Assembly (NCBI GenBank): GCA_031407985.1
Contig: JANOJB010000188.1
Coordinates: 1-60,263 of the forward strand
DNA length: 60,263 nucleotides
Source: FEN-1088 sp031407985
Lineage (GTDB): Bacteria; Myxococcota_A; Polyangia; Fen-1088
Direction of reading: 5' to 3'
The number at the start of each line of letters is the position of its first letter. The stretch's first letter is position 1. The notes beneath the pieces are model-generated. The model made no database searches, was not told the origin of the DNA, and worked only from the letters and a program-made list of their open reading frames with translations. Position numbers and translations under genes: made by a program. Of this stretch, positions 50,535 to 59,042 are shown piece by piece.

Positions 50535-51680
50535 ATGGGTCTCGTCGGTGCGGTCGTCGCTCTCGCGGTGCTCGCCTATACCTACTTCGGTTATCCGATC
50601 GCTATTTGGGCGCTGGCGCGCGTCTTCCCGGTCGGTAGACGAAGGGCGGGAGGGAAGGACGAAGGGAACGCGGACGTTGCCCTCCCCATGGTCAGCGTGT
50701 GTTTGCCCGTGTTCAACGGTGTCCACTTCCTGCCTGAGAAGATTCAGAGCTTGCTGGCGGAGGACTATCCACGCGATCGGTTGGAAATTCTTGTTTACTG
50801 CGACGGCTGTACCGACGACAGCGAACAGGTCGCCCGTGCGCTGGCGGCGGCGCCGGGCATGGAAGACCGCATGCGGGTGTTTTCGAATCCGGCGCGCCGG
50901 GGAAAGCCCACGGCGCTGAATACCCTTTGTCCGGCGGCGCGCGGCGACCTGCTTTTGCTGAACGACGCGCGCCAGCCCCTGTCATCCAACGCCGTGCGCG
51001 CGCTGGTCCTGGCGATGGGCGACGAAAACGTTGGCTGCGCCACCGGGAACCTGATGTTGAAGGGGGCCGCCGGCAGCGGTGTGTACTGGCGCTACGAGAA
51101 CTGGATTCGCAAACAAGAATCCCGCTTTCGCGGCGTCCTGGGGGTTACGGGCCCGCTGGCGATGATGAGGCGCGCCGATTTTCGACCGCTACCGGATGAC
51201 GTGATCCTGGACGACATGTGGATCCCCATGCAGCTTGGCCTTGCGGGCAAGCGGGTTGCCTTTGTCGCCGCGGCCGAGGCCTATGACACGGCCTTCGAGG
51301 ACGACCGCGAGTTTCAGCGAAAAGCGCGGACGCTGGCCGGGAACTACCAGCTGTTCGCCCGGATGCCGGCCTTGCTGAATCCGTTCGTGAATCCGTTCTG
51401 GTTCGAAACCATCTCGCACAAGATCCTTCGCCTGGTCGCGCCCTGGCTGATGTTGGTCTTGGCCGTCAGTTCTTTGACGGCGGCGTTGTGCGGTCCGATC
51501 GGGGGCGCGCCGGCTATGCGGGCCTTGGTCCTGGCGCAGGTGGCGTTTTACGCGGCGGCGTTGCTGGGAAGGCGCGCCGGACGGTTAGGGGGCCTGGCGC
51601 GGACGTTCGTGGTCCTGAATTCCGCCGCGGTGGTCGGCCTGCTGCGGCATCTGACGGGTAGCCAGCGCATCACCTGGTAG
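50535..51680 (+). CDS. Membrane glycosyltransferase, GT2 family
   Basis: A 381-residue enzyme with one N-terminal helix (about 3-28, GAVVALAVLAYTYFGYPIAI). The GT-A domain has PMVSVCLPVFNGVHFLPEKI, RLEILVYCDGCTDDSEQVAR, the metal-site strand LLLLNDARQPLSSNAVRALV, VTGPLAMMRRADF, DDVILDDMWIP and a RKARTLAGNYQL helix. Two further membrane helices close the protein (about 300-365). GT2 enzymes with these helices can extend polymers or modify lipid-linked sugars. It is the last plus-strand gene before the sorting pair; the small gene 116 bp downstream has its own promoter-like sequence. Confidence 0.92.
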   Translation: MGLVGAVVALAVLAYTYFGYPIAIWALARVFPVGRRRAGGKDEGNADVALPMVSVCLPVFNGVHFLPEKIQSLLAEDYPRDRLEILVYCDGCTDDSEQVARALAAAPGMEDRMRVFSNPARRGKPTALNTLCPAARGDLLLLNDARQPLSSNAVRALVLAMGDENVGCATGNLMLKGAAGSGVYWRYENWIRKQESRFRGVLGVTGPLAMMRRADFRPLPDDVILDDMWIPMQLGLAGKRVAFVAAAEAYDTAFEDDREFQRKARTLAGNYQLFARMPALLNPFVNPFWFETISHKILRLVAPWLMLVLAVSSLTAALCGPIGGAPAMRALVLAQVAFYAAALLGRRAGRLGGLARTFVVLNSAAVVGLLRHLTGSQRITW

Positions 51681-51738
51681 GGGTCCTTCGGCACGCGTTG
51701 CGCCGCGTTGGCTTCGAGGCCTGGGGTGTTAAGCAAGG

Positions 51739-51767
51739 TTGACGGCCCCCGCCCACACCGGTAATTT
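51739..51767 (+). promoter_or_regulatory. Sigma-70-like promoter of the small sorted protein
   Basis: TTGACG (51739-51744) and TAATTT (51762-51767) are separated by exactly 17 bp. The first matches the -35 consensus at 5 of 6 positions and the second the -10 at about 3 of 6. Predicted transcription would start near 51774, giving a short leader that contains the AGGAGG ribosome site before the ATG at 51796. Confidence 0.45.
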
Positions 51768-51795
51768 ATGCGCACTAATACCCAGGAGGTCTTGG

Positions 51796-52026
51796 ATGTC
51801 GCTTTTTCGGTCTCTCTTACTTGCCGGTCTGTTTGTGCTCGTGACGACGTCTGACGCGGATGCACAGCGGAGAAGAGGCGGAGGAAATCCGAGACCTGCT
51901 CCCCGGGGCGCGCCAGAGATCGATCCCGCGGGCCTCGGTGGTGCTGTGGCCCTTTTCGTCGGCGGCACGTTCCTCCTTGTGGGGCGGCGGACCCGTCGGC
52001 GTGCCTTGTCGGCCGACGCCACCTGA
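51796..52026 (+). CDS. Small secreted VPEID-CTERM-like protein (likely exosortase substrate)
   Basis: A 76-residue protein from the ATG at 51796, with a perfect AGGAGG 7 bp upstream. Residues 1-23 are a signal peptide (RSLLLAGLFVLVTTSDADA). Residues 24-38 are Arg/Gly/Pro-rich. Then comes APEIDP (39-44), a hydrophobic helix (about 45-63, GLGGAVALFVGGTFLLVG) and RRTRRR (64-69). The order of motif, helix and Arg cluster matches exosortase sorting signals, and the motif differs from VPEID by only the first residue. The exosortase gene begins 52 bp downstream. The mature secreted part after both cleavages would be only about 15-20 residues, so it is probably a surface peptide or matrix tether. Confidence 0.88.
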   Translation: MSLFRSLLLAGLFVLVTTSDADAQRRRGGGNPRPAPRGAPEIDPAGLGGAVALFVGGTFLLVGRRTRRRALSADAT

Positions 52027-52078
52027 CCCGCTTCCCTGACGGAAGATTCCGCGCCTGACGACTGCCTCTACAAAGCCG

Positions 52079-53686
52079 GTGGCCGCAAAGCCGGTGGCAG
52101 CTGGACCGCGCGGACGATGGTTGGGGCAGGTGGTTCTATTGCTGGCGGAAGGACTGGCGCTGGGCGTCCGGTTCGACTCCAGCGCGCTTTCTTCGCTGGT
52201 GCCCGGGTGGTGGACACCTGTTCTTCGCTTCGCAGGCTCGGTGATGCCGGCTGCGTTGTTGGTGTTTGTGGCGCTCTTGTTGGTGGGGTGGTCCGCGGAT
52301 CGTGAAGGGTTTGCCCCCGCCGTCCGAGATCCGCCGCGTCGCTACCTGCCGTATTTGGGGATCCACATAGTTGGATTCGCCGGTCTGTTCGCCGTCAGTC
52401 ACGCCCTGTTTCGCGGGTCGGCGAAGGCCCCCGAGGACGTCGGCCCCTTGGTGGGATTGTGGTTGCTGACGGTCGCGCTGACGTTGGGTGCCTGGCTTGG
52501 CGCGATGCTGCCCCCCCGTGTGTTGATCGCCCGCGCGCGCGCCCGCGCGGGACTGTTCCTTGGCGCGGCCGTTCTTGGATTGGTCGCATTAGGTGTGGGC
52601 CGCTTGGCGCAGGGACTGTGGTTCCCCCTGCGCAACGTGACGTTCGCGGCGGCCAGCGGGTTGCTGGGCGCGGTCACCTCGGACACTTTTCAGGACCCCG
52701 ACACGCTGACGTTCGGCACCGACGCCTTCGCGGTCGAGATCGCGCCCGCCTGTTCGGGATACGAGGGAATCGGTCTGACCTGGGCCTTCATAGCGGCCGC
52801 CCTGTGGCTGTTTCGCGGTCGCTTCCGTTTTCCCCAGGCGCTCTTGCTGATGGTTCTGGCCACTTTGCTGCCCTGGGTCGCCAACATTGGTCGTCTGGTC
52901 GCCCTGGTCTTGTTTGGGACCCACGTGTCGCCCGAGCTCGCCGAGGGGGGATTTCACTCTTACGTGGGCTCGATCCTTTTTTGCGCCGTCGCGCTGGGCA
53001 TCGTGGCCATCGGACTGCACACCCCCTGGCTGACGCGCGAATCGTTGTCCGCGACGGCGGCCCACGATCGAACCCAGGGATTGGCGGCGTCGTACCTGGT
53101 GCCGTTCATGGCGATCACGGGGGCCGGTTTGCTATCGCGATCGTTCTCCACGACCGAGACCGAGCCGCTGTATGCCTTGCGCCCGGCCGCGGGAATCGTG
53201 GCGTTGCTGATCTTTCGGAAGTCGTACGGAACGATCTCGCGGCGGATCTCGGGGATCGCGATCGGCGCGGGACTGGCCGTGGCCGTGATGTGGTTCCTGT
53301 TCGACATGGTGTTTCCGCAAGCGCCGGACGCGGCATCCACTGAGCCTGGCGCGGCGTTGTTGGGCGCGCGGGTGGCGACGGCGATCTTGCTGGCGCCGGT
53401 GGTCGAGGAACTGGCTTTTCGGGGTTTCCTGGCGCGGCGGATTTCGAGCTCCGACTTCGACCAGATCTTGCCGACGCAAATGCGCTGGTCCGGTATCGTG
53501 GTGTCGTCGCTGGCGTTCGGGCTTTTGCACCAGCGGGCGGTGCCGGCGGTGCTGGCCGGACTGACGTACGCGATGATCTACCGCCGCCGCGGCAACCTGG
53601 CGGACGCGGTGGTTGCGCACGCCACCACGAATGCCGCGCTGGTGTTGGCGGCGTGGATGACCGGGACCTGGGATCTTTGGAAGTAG
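52079..53686 (+). CDS. xrtE: Exosortase E / CPBP (CAAX-type) protease fusion
   Basis: A 535-residue multispanning membrane protein; the GTG at 52079 fits. The N-terminal half (about 10-320) is an exosortase: Cys225 in APACSGYEG, Arg272 in NIGRLVAL and His293 in FHSYVGS make up the transpeptidase-like triad. The C-terminal half (about 335-535) is a CPBP intramembrane protease with EELAFRG (Glu443/Glu444, Arg448), LLHQR (His484) and HATTN (His514). This combination is the exosortase E/protease, VPEID-CTERM system family. The single candidate substrate lies just upstream. The exosortase should cut at APEID and transfer the protein to an unknown surface anchor. Confidence 0.93.
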   Translation: MAAKPVAAGPRGRWLGQVVLLLAEGLALGVRFDSSALSSLVPGWWTPVLRFAGSVMPAALLVFVALLLVGWSADREGFAPAVRDPPRRYLPYLGIHIVGFAGLFAVSHALFRGSAKAPEDVGPLVGLWLLTVALTLGAWLGAMLPPRVLIARARARAGLFLGAAVLGLVALGVGRLAQGLWFPLRNVTFAAASGLLGAVTSDTFQDPDTLTFGTDAFAVEIAPACSGYEGIGLTWAFIAAALWLFRGRFRFPQALLLMVLATLLPWVANIGRLVALVLFGTHVSPELAEGGFHSYVGSILFCAVALGIVAIGLHTPWLTRESLSATAAHDRTQGLAASYLVPFMAITGAGLLSRSFSTTETEPLYALRPAAGIVALLIFRKSYGTISRRISGIAIGAGLAVAVMWFLFDMVFPQAPDAASTEPGAALLGARVATAILLAPVVEELAFRGFLARRISSSDFDQILPTQMRWSGIVVSSLAFGLLHQRAVPAVLAGLTYAMIYRRRGNLADAVVAHATTNAALVLAAWMTGTWDLWK

Positions 53687-53743
53687 CCAGGGCAAGACGC
53701 CGACGAAGTAGCACCGCCGGGCAGGCGGGCGTAGGCTTTTCGA

Positions 53744-54340
53744 ATGAAGCCGTCGGCACGAAGCGGGGCGACTCCTGATGACTTTTGGGCGATCCCGGAG
53801 ACGAACCGTTTTCACGAGTTGATTGGCGGAGAAGTCACGCAGAAAGCCGCGCCAAGCGGCGAACACGGTGACGCCCAGGCGGGAATCGTCGGCGCCTTTC
53901 GTTCGTCATTTCAGCGACCGGCTGGCAACGACGGGCGTGGCGGGTGGTGGATCGCGACCGAGGTCGAGGTCTTGCTGGAGACCGGGGACATTGTGCGTCC
54001 TGACGTGCTTGGCTGGCGGCGTGAACGGTGTTCCGAACGGCCGACCGGAACCCCCGTCAAGCTGCGCCCGGATTGGATTTGCGAGATCGTATCCCCGGGG
54101 AATGCGACGCACGACACCGTCAGGAAGTTGCGCCTGTACCATTTGGTGGCCATTCCCCACTACTGGATCGTCGACCCGCGTGAATCGACGTTGACCGTGA
54201 TGCGGTGGAGCGAGGCTGGCTATGTCACGTTGATGCGTGCTGACCGCGCCGAGGTTGTCCGCGCGGAGCCTTTTGCCGCGGTCGAGCTGGCGGTCGGCAC
54301 GCTGTTTGGCGACGACGCTCCGGAGATCTCGGAGGGGTAG
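53744..54340 (+). CDS. Uma2-family (DUF820) PD-(D/E)XK-like protein
   Basis: A 198-residue protein with RFHELIGGEV, VRPDVLGWRR (the D/E part of the nuclease site), LRPDWICEIVSPGNATHDTV and IPHYWIVDPRESTLTV, the typical blocks of the Uma2 family. These proteins have a restriction-endonuclease-like fold with a predicted Asp/Glu-Lys metal site; their biological role is not settled. The gene lies 57 bp after the exosortase and is convergent with a flippase. It shares no obvious link to polysaccharide work and could be a passenger. Confidence 0.88.
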   Translation: MKPSARSGATPDDFWAIPETNRFHELIGGEVTQKAAPSGEHGDAQAGIVGAFRSSFQRPAGNDGRGGWWIATEVEVLLETGDIVRPDVLGWRRERCSERPTGTPVKLRPDWICEIVSPGNATHDTVRKLRLYHLVAIPHYWIVDPRESTLTVMRWSEAGYVTLMRADRAEVVRAEPFAAVELAVGTLFGDDAPEISEG

Positions 54341-54405
54341 AACACTGGGACCTGGTCGGGACCGAAGGTCACCACACGTTCCTGAACAGTTTGTCTTTCG
54401 ATCGG

Positions 54406-55965
54406 CTATTCCAGCCTGGACGGACTCCGGAAGAGGAACGCGACCACGACGCCCCAGATTCCGCGGAGCCTGCGCGGCAACCTTGGCTCGAACGCTTTGA
54501 GGATAGCGCGATCGGCGGGGTCAAGGCAGCGCAGGAGGCGGAACAGAACCAAGACGATCGCAAACCCGACGACGGGCCCGATGACCACGGCTGCCGGCGG
54601 CGGCAACGCGGCGGCCAACGTTCGAACAATCACGAACATGATCGCGCCGGAGGCTGTTATTCGGGCCAAGCGCGACACGGGAAGGCGGACGCGGAAGCTG
54701 ACCGCGACGATCCACCAGATCGTCAGGCAGCCAATGGTCTGGATGATTCCCTTCGACACGGCGGCTCCCACCGCCCCATGGGAAGGGATCAGGATCATAT
54801 TAAGAGCGACGTTGACCGCACCGAGAGCGACCGCCCAGATCACGACAGTGCTCTGTCGCTCCGTCGCCGTCATCAGCATGCGGGCCGGAAGCTGGAGCGC
54901 CTTGCCGATGGTGAGAATCGAGATCACCGCAAAGACGGGGATGGCATCCAGATAGCGGGTGTCATAAAGGATGCGATACAGGGGGCCGGCCAGCGCGCCC
55001 ATACCGAAGGCCGCCGGGATGCAGATCAGCGCCAGCACGCGCATGGTACCGACCGCCAACCCGCTGGTTCTCGTCGCGTCGCGTCCCTGTTCCACCGAGA
55101 TGGTCGCCGAGGCGGCGGCGGCGGCCACGCGCGGCAGCATCAGCAGATACTGCGAGTGGTTGAAAGCCATGCTGTAGAACGCCACCTGGACGATCGGTGA
55201 ATAGTGTTCGAGAAAAAGTATCTCCGATCGATCCCACACCATCACCTCAAGACCGGTGATCAGGCTGGCCTGCCAGCAGAATCGAACGATCTGTCGCTTT
55301 AGTTCAGGCGGCAACCTTTCGTCCGGATCTGGATCTGTTTTTGGGAAGCGGGAGTAGATCCGCACGTAGAAGATTTGCCTGAGGACGAAATCCGCCGTGC
55401 GTGCCGCGACCATAGACGCCGCCAGACCGGGCAAACCCCAGTCGAAGATCAGGCTGAATGCGGTTCCTCCCCCGGTGATCAGCGTCGATACGATAGACGC
55501 CCGAACGTTGGGCCTCAGATCCTCGGACGCGCTGATCGCCGCCGCGGGGATGCTGTAAAGCAGGAAGGGCAGGATGCTGATCACCGTCAGCAAGGCGAAG
55601 GTCCGGTGCAACGGAGCAGCGAAGCGGAGGACAAGAATGATGCCGGCGATCACGGCGGGCACCGCGACGTAGAGCTGAATGCGAAAGGTAGCTTGAACGA
55701 TGGCCCGGGCCCGGCCGAACTGGCCCCGGCCGATGGCTTCGGCCGCGTATCGCCGAATGGCGCCGGGAATTCCGAAGGTGGCGAACCATCCCGCGGCGGT
55801 GGTCAGCCAGACCAGATAGCTGTAGTAGCCAAGTTTCTCGGGCCCCATGACCCGGGCCACGGCGATGGCGCATGCGAACGAGCTGCCCATCCCCAGCAGG
55901 CTGTCCATCAACGACCACAGGGAATTGCGTGCGATCGTTTTGGCGGGATCCACGAAGGCGATCAT
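54406..55965 (-). CDS. Second oligosaccharide flippase (MOP superfamily)
   Basis: A 519-residue protein with about 12-14 predicted membrane helices. It starts TIARNSLWSLMDSLLGMGSS and AVARVMGPEKLGYYSYLVWL, the common flippase opening, and has FYSMAFNHSQYLLMLPRVAA in the middle and a final Arg-rich tail. It resembles RfbX/Wzx members of the polysaccharide biosynthesis family. It follows the deacetylase-like gene, sharing one base of the stop/start. Two flippases suggest either two lipid-linked repeat units or a second substrate, since no second polymerase is visible. Confidence 0.9.
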   Translation of the reverse strand: MIAFVDPAKTIARNSLWSLMDSLLGMGSSFACAIAVARVMGPEKLGYYSYLVWLTTAAGWFATFGIPGAIRRYAAEAIGRGQFGRARAIVQATFRIQLYVAVPAVIAGIILVLRFAAPLHRTFALLTVISILPFLLYSIPAAAISASEDLRPNVRASIVSTLITGGGTAFSLIFDWGLPGLAASMVAARTADFVLRQIFYVRIYSRFPKTDPDPDERLPPELKRQIVRFCWQASLITGLEVMVWDRSEILFLEHYSPIVQVAFYSMAFNHSQYLLMLPRVAAAAASATISVEQGRDATRTSGLAVGTMRVLALICIPAAFGMGALAGPLYRILYDTRYLDAIPVFAVISILTIGKALQLPARMLMTATERQSTVVIWAVALGAVNVALNMILIPSHGAVGAAVSKGIIQTIGCLTIWWIVAVSFRVRLPVSRLARITASGAIMFVIVRTLAAALPPPAAVVIGPVVGFAIVLVLFRLLRCLDPADRAILKAFEPRLPRRLRGIWGVVVAFLFRSPSRLE

Positions 55966-57140
55966 CAGCCCGCGACGGGCGGTGGCGGAAGAACGTGGTC
56001 GCGAAAATCGTTGGGATCGCCGGTGCGTCCGTCCATCGCGGCGACGGCGATGTTGAACATCTCGCGCGCCGTCACGTAGTGCAGGCGCCAGCGCTGGCCG
56101 TCGTTGTAGCGCGTCGTCAGCTCCCGGTGCAGGGCGGCCCCGCCTTCACCCAACAGCGATGCGGCCTGGCGTTCGGGGGCACCGTGTGTGTGTACCTTCA
56201 CGAACACCCAGTCGGGGCGGCCTTCGACTCCGATCGCCTGCCGCACCCAGGTCCTGATCCGGGACGGCGTCGCGGGATCATCGGCGGTGATCGCGGCGTT
56301 TTCGATCCGAAGTCTGGGCAACGCTCCTGGCCGCAGGGCCACCGCCAGCGGACCTTGCACCATCAGGATGCGATCGCGTTGGACCTCGCCGACGCAAGCG
56401 GGGATCCCGGTTTCGTAGGCACGGGTGCGCGCCAGATCCCCGTTCGGCCAGTAGATCCGATTGACGATCCCGGGCTGCGATTCGTCGGGCGCCGAAGGGA
56501 AGGTGAAGTCGGCGTAGCAACCGGTCTGAAACAACAGCGGCAGTTCTTCGTTCACACCGCACCAGCGTCCGTCGCGTCGCGCGTTGGCCAGACACCAGTT
56601 GCCGTGGATGAATCCGTAGCGCAGTTGCCCGTCAGTATTCCGCGACATGTGGCCGTGTTGCGCGTACAGGCGCAGATACTCCGAGATGGTGGCGCGCAGA
56701 TTCTCCGCGGTGTCGTTGTCGTGGTGCAGGTGAAGCTCGACCTCCCCCAGCCCTTGTCGGGACAGACCGGCCAGTCCATCCAGATAGTCGGCGCCGTATT
56801 CTTCGCCCGGAAAGAAGAAGCTGTGCCGGGGCGGTCGCCCGTCGGCGTCGCGAAACGACTTGGCCAGCAAGGGGTAACCTTCGGTCCAGGCCCGGACCCG
56901 TTCGGCGCCCCGCTGACGGTCGGTCGACTTCCACAACGGCTCGAAGTGATCGCAGAAGGCGAACACCAGATGCCGGGGGCGTGGCGCGGCCCCAAATTCA
57001 GCCTTGGCCCGCCGCAACGCCGTTTCCGCGGTCCAGCGCGCGTAGCCGGCGGCCCAGCGTTCCAGGTTCTTGCTTTGCAGACGGCGAAAGCCAAGCCGCA
57101 CGGTTTCCAGGCTGATCGGCACCAGTTGTCCTGGGGTCAC
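55965..57140 (-). CDS. Putative beta/alpha-barrel carbohydrate-modifying (deacetylase-like) protein
   Basis: A 391-residue protein without signal peptide or membrane helix. Conserved-looking blocks are LVFAFCDHFEPLW (Asp-His), HSFFFPGEEYG, GEVELHLHHDNDTAENLRAT (several metal-type His/Asp), YAQHGHMSRNTDGQLRYGFI and HGNWCLANA, then WVFVKVHTHGA. The His/Asp-rich pattern and the strand-turn layout recall NodB-type glycoside hydrolase/deacetylase barrels, but a standard TFDDG motif is missing. It follows a degenerate P-loop gene with a 4-bp overlap and precedes the second flippase. A role in modifying a sugar polymer is likely but unproved. Confidence 0.55.
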   Translation of the reverse strand: MTPGQLVPISLETVRLGFRRLQSKNLERWAAGYARWTAETALRRAKAEFGAAPRPRHLVFAFCDHFEPLWKSTDRQRGAERVRAWTEGYPLLAKSFRDADGRPPRHSFFFPGEEYGADYLDGLAGLSRQGLGEVELHLHHDNDTAENLRATISEYLRLYAQHGHMSRNTDGQLRYGFIHGNWCLANARRDGRWCGVNEELPLLFQTGCYADFTFPSAPDESQPGIVNRIYWPNGDLARTRAYETGIPACVGEVQRDRILMVQGPLAVALRPGALPRLRIENAAITADDPATPSRIRTWVRQAIGVEGRPDWVFVKVHTHGAPERQAASLLGEGGAALHRELTTRYNDGQRWRLHYVTAREMFNIAVAAMDGRTGDPNDFRDHVLPPPPVAG

Positions 57141-57622
57141 CCTACCAGAATCGCGGCCAGGGTTTTGCTGCGGGGCACCAGTCGGGCCAGCTCCGAGATC
57201 CGACTGATGCGCGCCCGTCGCCTTCGAACCAAGAAGACGATTCCATCGACGAACTCGGCCGCGGTGGGCAGCTCGCCAGCGGGGGCGTAGTCCGAAAGAT
57301 CCACGAGCACGCGGGAGAAATCCGTCGCGTGGCGCGACAGGATCTGCTCAAGCGCGCCGGTGGCCGAGCCGCCGTCGGAACAGGGTGGAGGCGTCATGAT
57401 GGCGACGCGCGGGCCCTGCGGATAGCTGATGGTTTCGAGGTCCGCGTGGTCAGTCCAGGTGGCCCATCGGTCAACGACGCCGACCGGCTCCGCGACGAAA
57501 TGGGCCAGTTCCACCGCGATGTCCATCAGCAGAGCGGTGCGATTTCGCGGATCGACTGCTTCGGATGGCAGGAATCCGATGATCCGCGATTCGCTCCGCG
57601 CCAGGCGTCGGGCGATCGCCAT
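57137..57622 (-). CDS. Degenerate P-loop (CpsD-like) protein, small
   Basis: A 161-residue protein from the ATG at 57622. The first segment, SRIIGFLPSEAVDPRNRTAL, aligns with the Walker A region of CpsD/Wze kinases but has lost GxGKTT. The later parts FSRVLVDLSDYAP and AAEFVDGIVFLVRRRRARIS retain the Walker B strand and the following helix-strand of that family. It may be an inactive paralogue that binds or controls the real P-loop protein (20929-21798), or a decayed gene. A longer open frame upstream is rejected as it lacks coding character. Its stop overlaps the start of the deacetylase-like gene by 4 bp. Confidence 0.6.
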   Translation of the reverse strand: MAIARRLARSESRIIGFLPSEAVDPRNRTALLMDIAVELAHFVAEPVGVVDRWATWTDHADLETISYPQGPRVAIMTPPPCSDGGSATGALEQILSRHATDFSRVLVDLSDYAPAGELPTAAEFVDGIVFLVRRRRARISRISELARLVPRSKTLAAILVG

Positions 57623-57810
57623 GTGGTTGGTACGATCCGGGGGCCTGTGGTCGCTCCGGGAAATCAACGGCTGGCAGGATACCGCATTCGTCCGGGGCGT
57701 GGCTCTTCGCGGCATCGGCGGGGACGCCAAAATGGGTGCGGGATTCGTCTTCCCTTCTGTTTCGCGTCCTGGCACGCTTCGCGCGACAAAAAAATGAAGA
57801 AGGCTGTTTC

Positions 57811-58995
57811 TTGTCTTTGATCCTGCGTCCCCCCCGCCTCCTTCGTCGACGATGGGTCCTGGCGTCCGCGCTGACCGTGGCGGGCCTGGTCGCTGCCACG
57901 GTGATTCTTTTTCTTGTCCTCGGCGACGATCTGGCCGGATCCAGCGACGGTACCGGGGCGCGTTTGGAGCAAGCGGAATCTCCCCCGACGGATGAGGATG
58001 CTTCGGCTTTCGCCCTTGACCAGGAGCCCAAGCGCCCGTCGGCCACGGGTGTCCCGACAGGGACGGAAGATGGCCCCCCTTCTGCTTTTGCCGATCCTGG
58101 TTTTGCGGATCGCCCAAGCGAGACATTGCCTCCGGCGGCCCTTCTTCTACGTGTAGGTGACCACCCGGACGCGGCCACATCGCGGTCGGACGGCGCTGCG
58201 GGGCACACGGTCCTTCGAGGGGCCGGGGGTGCGCGTCCACGGTCCGGCCCGGCACGGCCGGATGGCGGGCTACCGGTGCGCGCGGGTGTCGGCGGTACGG
58301 GGCCGGGTGGGGCGGGGGGAATGGGTGGTTCACGCCCGTCCGGCGCGCGATCCGCGCATTCGGACGACCCACCTGGGCGGGGGGCAGGATCGGGCTTCAG
58401 AGCGGACGGTACCTCCCGGCGCGTGACGCGCTTCGTCTCTAGTGGCGGCGCCAGTCTGAAGGGTCGCGTCGCGGACAGCGCAACCGGCAAACCGCTTTCC
58501 GACGTCTTGGTCGAAACCCATCTGGGCGACAGCTTCATGGAGTCCGCCACGGACACGTCCGGTGTCTTTCGGTTGCTTGGATTGCCCCCCGGAAAACGGG
58601 TGAAGGTGTGGATGATCGTCAAGACCGACGCATTCGTGGCCGAGTACCTGGATGTACTGGTCCCCGCCGAGGGCGAAACCACGGACGTGGGCGTGATTCG
58701 ACTGCTGCGTGGTGCCGAGCAGGCCACGCACCTGGGAGGCTGGGTCGGGTTGTTTGTCGGTCGCCGCGGTCGCCGCAACGTGGTGACCGCCCTCAACCCG
58801 TGGCTGCCGGCCGATCGCGCTGGGATCGAGGTGGGCGACACGATTTTGTCGGTTGACGGTCGCGATCTGGAGGGGCTTGGTCCCCGCGCGACGGCCTTCC
58901 TGATCCGTGGTGCCCCTGGTACCAACGCCACCATTGCCGTGCAGGATCGACGCGGGGTGGTTCGGCGGCTCGAATTGGAGCGCGTCTGGCGTTGA
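57811..58995 (+). CDS. Membrane-anchored PDZ protein with carboxypeptidase-regulatory-like domain
   Basis: About 394 residues if the TTG at 57811 is used (AGAAGG 7 bp before it); a GTG at 57736 is the alternative. One helix (about 18-38, SALTVAGLVAATVILFLVLG) anchors the protein. A long Pro/Gly/Asp-rich region (about 40-220) follows. A carboxypeptidase-regulatory-like beta domain (about 220-305, GRVADSATGKPLSDVLVETH) and a PDZ domain (about 305-394, VVTALNPWLPADRAGIEVGD and ILSVDGRDLEGLG) make up the periplasmic part. PDZ domains recognise C-terminal tails, so it might bind a secreted or sorted protein; no protease part is fused. Confidence 0.8.
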   Translation: MSLILRPPRLLRRRWVLASALTVAGLVAATVILFLVLGDDLAGSSDGTGARLEQAESPPTDEDASAFALDQEPKRPSATGVPTGTEDGPPSAFADPGFADRPSETLPPAALLLRVGDHPDAATSRSDGAAGHTVLRGAGGARPRSGPARPDGGLPVRAGVGGTGPGGAGGMGGSRPSGARSAHSDDPPGRGAGSGFRADGTSRRVTRFVSSGGASLKGRVADSATGKPLSDVLVETHLGDSFMESATDTSGVFRLLGLPPGKRVKVWMIVKTDAFVAEYLDVLVPAEGETTDVGVIRLLRGAEQATHLGGWVGLFVGRRGRRNVVTALNPWLPADRAGIEVGDTILSVDGRDLEGLGPRATAFLIRGAPGTNATIAVQDRRGVVRRLELERVWR

Positions 58996-59042
58996 TCAAG
59001 CGCGGCTAACAGGTTGCGGTCCGATCTGCCGATGCCGTCGGC

